This document shows positions 6,820-13,175 of a DNA stretch of 14,357 nt, one piece after another; the first letter of the stretch is position 1; the number at the start of each line of letters is the position of its first letter. Made by a program: the position numbers and the translations under genes. The notes beneath the pieces were generated by a model. The model was not told where the DNA came from. It ran no database searches and was given only the letters and a program-made list of their open reading frames with translations. Source of the stretch: an uncultured Fretibacterium sp. (GTDB taxonomy: Bacteria; Synergistota; Synergistia; Synergistales; Aminobacteriaceae); assembly GCF_938030725.1 (NCBI RefSeq), contig NZ_CALHIQ010000020.1, positions 1 through 14,357 on the forward strand, read 5' to 3'.

Positions 6820-8513
6820 TGGGGACAAAGGGCGTCTTCGTCCGAGGCCTTGCGGCCGCGGCGCGGACTTTGACGCTTGCGCTTCTCTTGATGGCTTCAG
6901 CGTCCCTTCCCGCTCAGGGGGCGGACGAGAAGGTGGTCCTGAACGCGGACCGCGTTTCCTTCAACGACGCGACGGGGCAGGCCAGGGCGGAGGGGAAGGC
7001 GAGCCTGAGCTATCAGGGGACGACGATCCAGGCGGAGCGCATCGACTACGACGCCGAAACCCAGAAGGTGCAGGCCATGCCGCTGCCGGGGGAGCAAGTG
7101 GTCATGAGCCGAGAGGGCAGGTCGCTGCTGGGGGACCACCTGGACTACGACCTGGTGAATCAGGAGGGGGTGATGACCGGCGCCGCCACGAAGATGCCTC
7201 TCCAGGACGGAACGCTCTACGTCTACGGCGGGGAGATCAACGTCATGCCGTGGGACATGGCCGTGGAGCGCGGAGTCGTGAAGGGGCGTGTCGGTGGCTC
7301 CGAGGACTACGTCGCTCAGTGGCGGCAGGTTTCCCTGACGACCTGCGCGCTGGACCATCCCCACTACCACCTGGAGTCGAAGAGCATCTCCTTCATCCCC
7401 GGCAAGAGCATCGTGGCGAAGAAGCCTCGAATCTACCTGGGCAAGACCTACATCATGACTTCCCCGCTGGACTACGTGGTGCAGCTCAAACGACGGGCGG
7501 TGCGCTACTCTGTGCTCCCCTACGTTCAGCACAGCGACTCACGCGGCACCGGAGGCGGCCTGACGGGAACCCTGGCGTGGGAAACGGGGTCCTTCTCGCT
7601 GGGCTTCGCCTGGGCCGGCAGGAGCGGTGCCGAGTGGCGCTTCTCGGTGGAGCAGGACCTGGGCCATGACTTCAGCCTCCTGGCTCAAATGGAGTACTCG
7701 TGGGACGACGTCTGGTCGGAGGCGATTTGGCGCCCCTCCGCTGCCCTGATCTACGAGCGCGATGGCTGGCGCGCGCGGCTGAACTGGCGTCGGGACGAGT
7801 ACGTCGAGGACCAGAAGGACTCCCTCCACGAGTATAAGGGACGCCTGGACCGCGAGCCGGAGCTGGTCGTCCAGACCCCGTGGTTCCGGACCTCTCCCTG
7901 GGCCTGGCTCACCCTGTCCGCTTCCTTCGGCAGCTATCGGGAGAAGATACTGACTCAGGAAGGGGATTTCACGTCCCGGTGGGGACTTGAGGCCCACAGC
8001 TATTTCGAGAGGCCCCTCAGTCCGCAGGTGGAGCTCTTCGCGGACCTGAAGGGCGCCGCCTGGTTCTACGATCGGGACGACGCAGACCAGCAGATGTTCT
8101 GCGGCTTCCTGGGACTGCGCTATCGCCTGGGGGTCTTTGAGATGGGCTCCGCCTACGAGCGCCGATATACGTGGGGGAAGAGCGCCATGCTCTGGGACCA
8201 GTACCGGGGTGCGGAGAGAGTTCACCAGAAGGTGCGCTTCCCGCTGGGGCGCGAGGTCTATGCGGCGTTCCGCGGGAGCTACGACCTGGAGGAGGCCATG
8301 ATGGACGAGGCGATCTACAGCCTTCAATGGTCCACCGACTGCATGTTGTGGGACCTGCACTTCATGGACGACCGGACGTCGGGGAACGACGACAAGGTGG
8401 GGTTGTCGCTCTCCATCCTGGCCTTCCCTGACAGGGACGCCTCGCTGGGCCAGAGCCTCACCCAGGACCCCTTCCTCCGCCCGAGGGATATCCCAAAGGA
8501 AGGCAAAAGGTGA
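6798..8513 (+). CDS. lptD: OstA/LptD-type outer-membrane LPS assembly protein
   Basis: Predicted 571-residue outer-membrane beta-barrel that would insert LPS into the outer leaflet. It has a signal peptide (about 1-43, hydrophobic core LTLALLLMASASL, cleavage near QGA/DE). An OstA/LptA-like periplasmic domain follows at about 45-130 (VVLNADRVSFNDATGQARAEG). Next is the family signature TTCALDHPHYHLESKSISFI, with IVAKKPRIYLGKTYIM. The remainder (about 225-560) alternates aromatic-rich strands and charged turns, as expected for a barrel. It is shorter than E. coli LptD (784 residues). Only three cysteines are visible, not the paired four used for the disulfide switch there. It ends in a polar tail rather than a terminal aromatic. 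It directly follows lptC in overlapping frames. A separate lptA or lptB is not in the window. Confidence 0.8.
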   Translation: MDETPGMMGTKGVFVRGLAAAARTLTLALLLMASASLPAQGADEKVVLNADRVSFNDATGQARAEGKASLSYQGTTIQAERIDYDAETQKVQAMPLPGEQVVMSREGRSLLGDHLDYDLVNQEGVMTGAATKMPLQDGTLYVYGGEINVMPWDMAVERGVVKGRVGGSEDYVAQWRQVSLTTCALDHPHYHLESKSISFIPGKSIVAKKPRIYLGKTYIMTSPLDYVVQLKRRAVRYSVLPYVQHSDSRGTGGGLTGTLAWETGSFSLGFAWAGRSGAEWRFSVEQDLGHDFSLLAQMEYSWDDVWSEAIWRPSAALIYERDGWRARLNWRRDEYVEDQKDSLHEYKGRLDREPELVVQTPWFRTSPWAWLTLSASFGSYREKILTQEGDFTSRWGLEAHSYFERPLSPQVELFADLKGAAWFYDRDDADQQMFCGFLGLRYRLGVFEMGSAYERRYTWGKSAMLWDQYRGAERVHQKVRFPLGREVYAAFRGSYDLEEAMMDEAIYSLQWSTDCMLWDLHFMDDRTSGNDDKVGLSLSILAFPDRDASLGQSLTQDPFLRPRDIPKEGKR

Positions 8514-8565
8514 AGCGCGGACAGAAGGCCGGGCGAAGCAGTCGCCGGGTTCGTCCGCCTGGGTT

Positions 8566-8571
8566 TATAAT
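8566..8571 (+). promoter_or_regulatory. Likely -10 promoter element for the aminotransferase gene
   Basis: A perfect TATAAT at 8566-8571 lies 19 bp before the ATG at 8591, so the leader would be only about 13 nt. The position 17 bp upstream (8543-8548, CGCCGG) is not a recognisable -35. It sits in the 77-bp gap after lptD. Confidence 0.45.
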
Positions 8572-8590
8572 GAAGTGAGGGACGCTTCTC

Positions 8591-9412
8591 ATGAAACTGT
8601 GTTACGTAAACGGACGCTTCACCCCGCCGGAGGAGGCGGCGCTCCCGCTGAGCGACCTCCTCATCCAGCGGGGCGTTGGCGTCTTTGAGGTGATCGGGAC
8701 CTACGAGGGGCGGCCGCTCCTGTTGACGCCTCACCTGGAGCGCCTTCTGAGTGGAGCGGAGCGCGAGCGCATCCGTCCGACGCTCTCCATGGAGGACATG
8801 AAGTGCCTGGTGCGTGAGGGGTTAGCCAAGGCCGGAAGCGACGTTCAGATCAAGGTATACCTGTCGGGAGGCGACGTCTTTGACGGCGTGCGGGGCTTTA
8901 CGGCCCCCCGCTTCTTCATGATCTTCGAGGAGCTCTCCCTGCCTCCCCGTGAGGCCTATGAAGAAGGCGTCGCCCTGGAGCCCCTGCCCTTCGGGCGGAA
9001 GGACCCCTCCGTGAAGGGCGTGGATTACCGCACGACCTACGCCCTGTCGCAGTCCGGCGCCTTTGAGGTGCTCTACTGCCCCGATGGAGAGATTACGGAG
9101 GCGGGGCACAGCACCTTTTTCCTCGTCCTGGAGGGGCGCCTCGTGACGGCTCCCCTCTCCCGCGTGCTGAAGGGGACGACGAGGAGCGTCATACTGGAGC
9201 TGGCCCGCGCCGAGGGGATCGAAACGCAGGAGCGCTGCCCTCGCGTTGACGAGCTGCCGCGCGCCAGCGAGGCCTTCATCACGGGGAGCGTGAAGAAAGT
9301 GGTGCCCGTGGTCCAGATCGGGGATCAGCGGATTGGGACCGGTCGGCCCGGGCGGGTGGCTACGCGGCTTTTGGAGCTCTACCTGGACCGTATTCAGAAG
9401 TGGCTGGAGTGA
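8591..9412 (+). CDS. Class IV PLP-dependent aminotransferase (BCAT / D-amino acid aminotransferase / ADC lyase family)
   Basis: Has 273 residues, the normal length for fold type IV PLP enzymes. These include branched-chain aminotransferase, D-alanine aminotransferase and 4-amino-4-deoxychorismate lyase. The start is typical: YVNGRFTPPEEAALPLSDLL then QRGVGVFEVIGTY. The PLP-binding lysine should be K142 in SVKGVDYRTTYAL. E170 in GEITEAGHSTFF is the glutamate that contacts the pyridine nitrogen. The ITGSVKKVVPV segment near 232-242 corresponds to the phosphate-binding turn. Substrate specificity cannot be read with confidence. The YRTTYAL stretch after the lysine is closer to the D-amino acid/ADC lyase type than to classical IlvE. 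Its neighbour, a Ptb-type enzyme, would suit branched-chain amino-acid catabolism. The ATG has GTGAGGG about 10 nt upstream. Confidence 0.87.
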   Translation: MKLCYVNGRFTPPEEAALPLSDLLIQRGVGVFEVIGTYEGRPLLLTPHLERLLSGAERERIRPTLSMEDMKCLVREGLAKAGSDVQIKVYLSGGDVFDGVRGFTAPRFFMIFEELSLPPREAYEEGVALEPLPFGRKDPSVKGVDYRTTYALSQSGAFEVLYCPDGEITEAGHSTFFLVLEGRLVTAPLSRVLKGTTRSVILELARAEGIETQERCPRVDELPRASEAFITGSVKKVVPVVQIGDQRIGTGRPGRVATRLLELYLDRIQKWLE

Positions 9413-9465
9413 GGGGGCGGCCCCTTGACATATTCGAAAATCTCATTGAAGGAGGATGCTGCATT

Positions 9466-10395
9466 ATGGAACAGATTCGTTCGCTGTCGCAGTTGATCGA
9501 GGGAGCAAAAAAGCTCTGCGCCGAGAAGGGGAAGAAGCGCCTCTCCGTGGCCATGGCGGAGGATGCGGGGCTGATCGCCGCCATTGAGGAGGCCCGTAAG
9601 GCGGGGATGGTGGAGGCGACGCTGGTGGGCAACCCCGACAGGGTCAGGGCCTGCATCCAGGAGGCGGGCGCTTCCGAGAAGGACTACAACATCATCGAGG
9701 AGTGCAATGAGGCGAAGTGCGGCATCGCGGCCGTGACGGAGGTTTCCGCAAAGCGCGCCGACATCTACATGAAGGGCCAGCTCCACACGGACCATTTCCT
9801 TCGGGGAATGTTGAACAAGGAGGTTGGCCTCCGCAGCGGCAAGACCATCTCCCACTGCTATTTCCACCACATCCCCGGCTACGACCGCGTCATCTTCATC
9901 GCTGACGCCGCGTTCAACATGTACCCCGACGTGAAGCAGAAGGCCGACATCCTTCAGAACACGGTGAACTTCGCGCGGGCGTTGGGCGTGGAGTGCCCGA
10001 AGGTGGCTTGCCTCGCGGCCGTTGAGGTGGTGAACCCGGACATGCCCTGCACGCTGGACGCCTGTGCTCTGGTCCAGATGAACCAGCGCGGCCAGATCCG
10101 GAACTGCATCGTGGACGGCCCTCTGGCTCTGGACAACGCCATCAACGAGGAGGCCGCAAAGATCAAGAAGATCAACTCGCCGGTGGCCGGCCACGCGGAC
10201 GTCCTGTTCGTGCCTCAAATCGAGGTGGGGAACGTCCTGGCGAAGTCCATCACCTACTTTGCCAAGGACAGCGAGACGGCAGGGCTCATCATCGGTGCTG
10301 CGGCGCCCGTGATCCTCACGAGCCGCGCGGACCCGATGCGCGCCAAGCTGCTCTCCATCGCCGGGGCGGTGATGATGGCGCACCACAAGGGATAG
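9466..10395 (+). CDS. ptb: Phosphate acyltransferase, phosphate butyryltransferase type
   Basis: Transfers an acyl group from CoA to phosphate, giving acyl phosphate for ATP synthesis by a partner kinase. Has 309 residues, matching the Ptb family. Characteristic stretches are MKGQLHTDHFLRGMLNKEVG, RSGKTISHCYF, IADAAFNMYPDVKQKADILQ, VVNPDMPCTLDA, IVDGPLALDNAINEEAA, the ADVLFVPQIEVGN motif and APVILTSRAD near the end. All match Ptb rather than long Pta. The ATG at 9466 follows AAGGAGG with 10-nt spacing. The open frame reaches back to 9400, but nothing supports that start. It lies 53 bp after the aminotransferase and ends in a strong terminator. No butyrate or acetate kinase is in the window. 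Specificity for butyryl, isobutyryl or other short-chain acyl groups is undetermined. Confidence 0.92.
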   Translation: MEQIRSLSQLIEGAKKLCAEKGKKRLSVAMAEDAGLIAAIEEARKAGMVEATLVGNPDRVRACIQEAGASEKDYNIIEECNEAKCGIAAVTEVSAKRADIYMKGQLHTDHFLRGMLNKEVGLRSGKTISHCYFHHIPGYDRVIFIADAAFNMYPDVKQKADILQNTVNFARALGVECPKVACLAAVEVVNPDMPCTLDACALVQMNQRGQIRNCIVDGPLALDNAINEEAAKIKKINSPVAGHADVLFVPQIEVGNVLAKSITYFAKDSETAGLIIGAAAPVILTSRADPMRAKLLSIAGAVMMAHHKG

Positions 10396-10418
10396 CGCGG
10401 TTCAGCGATAACGACGTT

Positions 10419-10452
10419 AACGGCGGGGGCCCACGCAGCCCCCGCCGTTTTT
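10419..10452 (+). terminator. Strong intrinsic terminator after ptb (copy 1 of a repeated terminator)
   Basis: AACGGCGGGGGC (10419-10430) pairs perfectly with GCCCCCGCCGTT (10438-10449) over 12 bp around a 7-nt loop, followed by five T. It has a near-identical partner at 11234-11267. Confidence 0.93.
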
Positions 10453-10455
10453 GTG
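10419..10455 (+). repeat. 37-bp direct repeat, left copy
   Basis: The terminator hairpin plus TTTTTGTG recurs at 11234-11270. Thirty-four of 37 positions match, and the only differences are three bases in the loop (CCACGCA here, TGACACA there). The two copies bracket the toxin-antitoxin-like module. Confidence 0.9.
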
Positions 10456-10545
10456 CTCTCTGCCCCCTGAAGGGGAGGCGAGCCGCGTTATTAAGCGCGG
10501 TTTGGGATCATGGGTCATGCCGCGTCCCGTTCCCTGCGGTGCGTG

Positions 10546-10551
10546 TATAAT
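10546..10551 (+). promoter_or_regulatory. Likely -10 promoter element for the toxin-antitoxin-like module
   Basis: A perfect TATAAT at 10546-10551 lies 21 bp before the ATG at 10573, so the leader would be about 14 nt, carrying AGGAGGTG at 10559-10566. No clear -35 is seen at 17 bp. Short inverted repeats with CCGCG/CGCGG arms lie upstream (10483-10500 and 10520-10539) and could be operator sites. That reading is speculative. Confidence 0.45.
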
Positions 10552-10572
10552 GAGGACCAGGAGGTGTGCTCT

Positions 10573-10788
10573 ATGTCCATCACCGTATCCAAACTAAAAG
10601 CCAACCTGAAGAAGCCTTTCGCGCCTGTGGAGGCGGAAGGAATTGAAGCTGCGATGGGCGGCAGGAGCGTGGCGAAGCCCTCAAACCCTTATCAGGATCG
10701 GGTGGACGTCGCAAAGTCCCTCTTCGGGGTCCTCGCTGCGGACGTCACCCTGGAAGAGGCCCTGGAGGAGAGGCGGAACCGCATATGA
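10573..10788 (+). CDS. Putative antitoxin partner of the PIN-domain protein
   Basis: A 71-residue acidic/basic mixed protein with no recognised family. It is called an antitoxin because of position. It directly precedes a PIN-domain gene, overlaps it by four bases (ATGA), has AGGAGGTG 6 nt before its ATG, and is preceded by its own TATAAT. The C-terminal part (about 47-71, AKSLFGVLAADVTLEEALEE then RRNRI) is a short amphipathic segment of the kind VapB-like antitoxins wrap around PIN toxins. The N-terminal part (about 1-45) would be expected to bind DNA. It starts MSITVSKLKANLKK but does not show a clear AbrB, ribbon-helix-helix or HTH pattern to my eye. The upstream in-frame ATG at 10510 is unlikely because it precedes the promoter. 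Confidence 0.7.
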   Translation: MSITVSKLKANLKKPFAPVEAEGIEAAMGGRSVAKPSNPYQDRVDVAKSLFGVLAADVTLEEALEERRNRI

Positions 10789-11201
10789 GGGCTTTGATCG
10801 GCACCTGCGTTGTCATCGACGCCCTGCAGTCGCGAGAGCCCTTCTGTAAAGAAGCTCAGGCGTTGTTTCTTTGTGCAGCCAATGGACAATTCGACGGCTT
10901 TATCACCGCCAAGTCATCGACGGACATCTACTATCTCACGCACAGGTGTACACACAGCGATTCGGACAGCCGCGAGGTGTTAAGGCGGATATTTATCCTC
11001 TTTGAGCTGATGGACACTGCAGGAATGGATTGCCGGAGAGCTCTCGTTTCAGCTATGGCAGATTACGAGGATGCCGTTATGGTGGAGAGTGCTTTGAGAG
11101 CAGGGATGGACTGCATCGTGACCAGAGATACAAAGGACTATGCAAAATCCCCGGTTCCTATCTGCCGTCCTGCGGAGTTCTTACGACAGGTTTCGGTGTG
11201 A
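10785..11201 (+). CDS. PIN-domain protein, VapC-like toxin with altered first catalytic residue
   Basis: Has 138 residues, a typical single PIN domain. VapC toxins are Mg-dependent RNases that cut tRNA or rRNA. The start reads MRALIGTCVVIDALQSREPF, where relatives have L-I-D-T-N-V-I-I-D. The first metal-binding Asp is G6 (codon GGC) and the following Asn is C8. Other family features remain: FITAKSSTDIYYL (D47), DYEDAVMVESA (D93, D96), the DCIVTRDTKDY segment (D115, D118), and a PVPICRPAEFL ending. Translation is coupled to the upstream small gene by the ATGA overlap. Codon use looks less GC-rich than in the flanking genes, which fits an acquired module. It may be inactive or use a changed site, and fold identity is more certain than activity. 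Confidence 0.85.
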   Translation: MRALIGTCVVIDALQSREPFCKEAQALFLCAANGQFDGFITAKSSTDIYYLTHRCTHSDSDSREVLRRIFILFELMDTAGMDCRRALVSAMADYEDAVMVESALRAGMDCIVTRDTKDYAKSPVPICRPAEFLRQVSV

Positions 11202-11233
11202 AAATGTGCGGCAAATCCCTTTAGGGAGAGCGA

Positions 11234-11267
11234 AACGGCGGGGGCTGACACAGCCCCCGCCGTTTTT
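11234..11267 (+). terminator. Strong intrinsic terminator after the PIN gene (copy 2 of the repeated terminator)
   Basis: AACGGCGGGGGCTG (11234-11247) pairs perfectly with CAGCCCCCGCCGTT (11251-11264) over 14 bp around an ACA loop, followed by five T. On the opposite strand only three T follow the stem, so it would end the convergent - strand transcript poorly. Confidence 0.93.
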
Positions 11268-11270
11268 GTG
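11234..11270 (+). repeat. 37-bp direct repeat, right copy
   Basis: Matches 10419-10455 at 34 of 37 positions, including the TTTTTGTG tail. The loop changes in this copy (TG opposite CA) lengthen the stem by two pairs. Confidence 0.9.
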
Positions 11271-11291
11271 TGCCGTATTGAGGGTTGAGCG

Positions 11292-13148
11292 TCAGGGCTG
11301 CGGCATCTCCTTGATGAGCTCGGCGAAGACGGACACGTCCTTCAGGAACTCATCGGCCTTCTCCATGGAGAGCGGCACGGAGAAGAAGAAGCCCTGGCCG
11401 GCCACGTTGTACTCCGCGAGCCACTGGTTCTGGTCCTTCGTTTCTATGCCCTCCGCCACGATGTTGAGGTTCAGGGAGCGGGCCATCTCGATAACGCTCT
11501 TCACCAGGCTTGCGGTTTTCCTGGACTTCAGCATCTGATCGATGAAGGAGCGGTCGATCTTCAGGCTGTCCACGGGAAGCTGGCTGATGTACTGCAGCGA
11601 GGAGTACCCCGTCCCGAAGTCGTCCAGCGCGACGCTGATGTTGAGCTTCTTCAGCTTTTCCAAACGCCCGCGCGCCTCTCCCAGGTTTTCCATCAGGACG
11701 TCCTCCGTGATCTCCAGGGTGAAGCGGTCTGGAGGGAAGGTCACGTTTTTCAACTTCCCCTCGATGAAGTCGAAGAACGAAGCGTCCTTCAGCGAGAGCC
11801 CGGAGGCGTTGGCGTTGAGGTGGAAGTTCAACTGGGGGTACTTCCTGGTGAAGCTCTCCATGGCGACGAGGGCCTGCGAAACGATGGCCCGGTCGATGGC
11901 CGTCAAGAGGCCCGACTCCTCCGCTTCGGGGATGAAGGCGCCAGGCGGCAGGATGCCGCTCGCGGGGTGCCTCCATCGCGCCAGCGTTTCAAAGCCCAGG
12001 AGCTGCATGGTGGCCGTGTTGTAGATGGGCTGAAAGTAGGGGATGAACTGATCGTTCAGAAGGGAGGTCTGGATCTCCGCCGTGATCTTCAGGATGTCCT
12101 TGTGTTCCGCGTCCTTGCCCTGACTTTCTGTCGCAGGGGAAACGAAGAGGACGCAGCCCAGGCCGCGCTTCTTTGCCGCCTTCATGGAGCTCGACAGGCG
12201 GCTCAGCACCTGAAGCGCGGTGAACTCCTTGGGGATGTCCAGCATTGCGGTGAGGCAGGCGCTTGGGAATACGCTGTCCCCGTTGATCCAGATGGGGATG
12301 GAGATGAGCTTCAAAAGCCGGTCCAGGGCGGATTCCAGGTAGGACTGGGAGCTCACGCCCTTCAGGATCGCCATCACCTCGTCCCCGCCCGTGCGGAAGA
12401 TCGTGGCGAAGCCGTGGAGGATGGTCTTGGTGCGTTCGATGACCTCGATCAGGACCTTGTCCGCGGTGTCGGAGCCGTACTGCTCGTTGAGCAGCTTGAA
12501 TCGGTCCATGTTGAGAAGAACGACGCTGAAGGTGTACCCGTCCGCGCCGTTCAGCTTGCGGAGCTCCTGGCTCAGGGAGTCCATGAAGCAGTCCCGGTTC
12601 GGAAGGCCCGTCAGGGAGTCGTAGTAGGCGATGCGCAGCAGGCGCTCGTTGGCGGCCTGCTGCTCGCTGAGGTCGAGTAACACGGAGAGCGTGAGCTTGC
12701 GCGCGTTCCACGTCAAGGAGCGGGTCAGCTGCTTCACGGGCAGGGCCGTTCCCTCGGCTCCCAGGAGGATGAGGGGCTGCCCGTCCGGAAGGTCCTGCAT
12801 TTCCCGCTCCGCCGGGTCCTGTGCGTCCTCGGATTGAGGGTCCAGCTTCGCCCTGGGGATGAGGATGGAGGAGAGCTTTTTCCCCTGCAGGAAGTCCTCC
12901 GGGCAGTTGATCAGGGAAAGGAGAGCCCGGTTGACGTACAGGATGCGGTCCTGCTCGTCGCTGATGACGAGAGGGGCGGGCAGTTGATCCAGGATCGCGT
13001 CACGGGAGGCCAACAACTGCTCCGTCGAAGGGGAGGCGGCCTGCCGCCCCGAAAGGGCCGTGCCGTTTCCTCCATCCGATGGCAGAAGCGTCGCCAACGC
13101 CTCGTTCAGGAGGTCGAAGGATGGGGCGACAGGTTGGAATGGCTTCAT
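11292..13148 (-). CDS. PAS-GGDEF-EAL protein, predicted c-di-GMP phosphodiesterase with degenerate GGDEF domain
   Basis: Has 618 residues, with no membrane segment seen. A PAS-like sensory domain lies at about 45-165 (ILDQLPAPLVISDEQDRILY). The GGDEF domain is at about 172-335, with YYDSLTGLPNR. Its signature is GGDEV (254-258), and the metal-binding Asp position in the D-x-D-x-F-K motif is N213 (LLNMDRFKLLN). GH-x-x-GD reads GSDTAD. Synthesis of c-di-GMP is therefore unlikely. The EAL domain (about 355-600) looks complete: E387 in ETLARWRHP, N445, E479 in LEIT, D509 and D510 in DDFGTG, K530 and D532, E566 and E569 in VAEGIET, and Q585. This predicts hydrolysis of c-di-GMP to pGpG, perhaps tuned by nucleotide binding to the GGDEF half. 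ATG start with a modest AGGGA site. It lies 27 bp downstream of the GAF-like gene, so the two are probably co-transcribed. Confidence 0.92.
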   Translation of the reverse strand: MKPFQPVAPSFDLLNEALATLLPSDGGNGTALSGRQAASPSTEQLLASRDAILDQLPAPLVISDEQDRILYVNRALLSLINCPEDFLQGKKLSSILIPRAKLDPQSEDAQDPAEREMQDLPDGQPLILLGAEGTALPVKQLTRSLTWNARKLTLSVLLDLSEQQAANERLLRIAYYDSLTGLPNRDCFMDSLSQELRKLNGADGYTFSVVLLNMDRFKLLNEQYGSDTADKVLIEVIERTKTILHGFATIFRTGGDEVMAILKGVSSQSYLESALDRLLKLISIPIWINGDSVFPSACLTAMLDIPKEFTALQVLSRLSSSMKAAKKRGLGCVLFVSPATESQGKDAEHKDILKITAEIQTSLLNDQFIPYFQPIYNTATMQLLGFETLARWRHPASGILPPGAFIPEAEESGLLTAIDRAIVSQALVAMESFTRKYPQLNFHLNANASGLSLKDASFFDFIEGKLKNVTFPPDRFTLEITEDVLMENLGEARGRLEKLKKLNISVALDDFGTGYSSLQYISQLPVDSLKIDRSFIDQMLKSRKTASLVKSVIEMARSLNLNIVAEGIETKDQNQWLAEYNVAGQGFFFSVPLSMEKADEFLKDVSVFAELIKEMPQP

Positions 13149-13175
13149 GGCTGTCCCTGCATCATCTATCAGCCC

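Noticed and set aside
8529..8548. Hairpin CCGGGCGA / TCGCCGG after lptD as a terminator
   Set aside because: The stem needs a bulge and no T tract follows, so termination is not supported.
9425..9430. Perfect TTGACA just before ptb
   Set aside because: No -10-like hexamer lies 15-19 bp downstream; that position holds the Shine-Dalgarno of ptb. Probably chance.
11820..12680. 286-codon + strand frame inside the GGDEF-EAL gene
   Set aside because: Antisense to well-conserved domains, with no ribosome site or family pattern.
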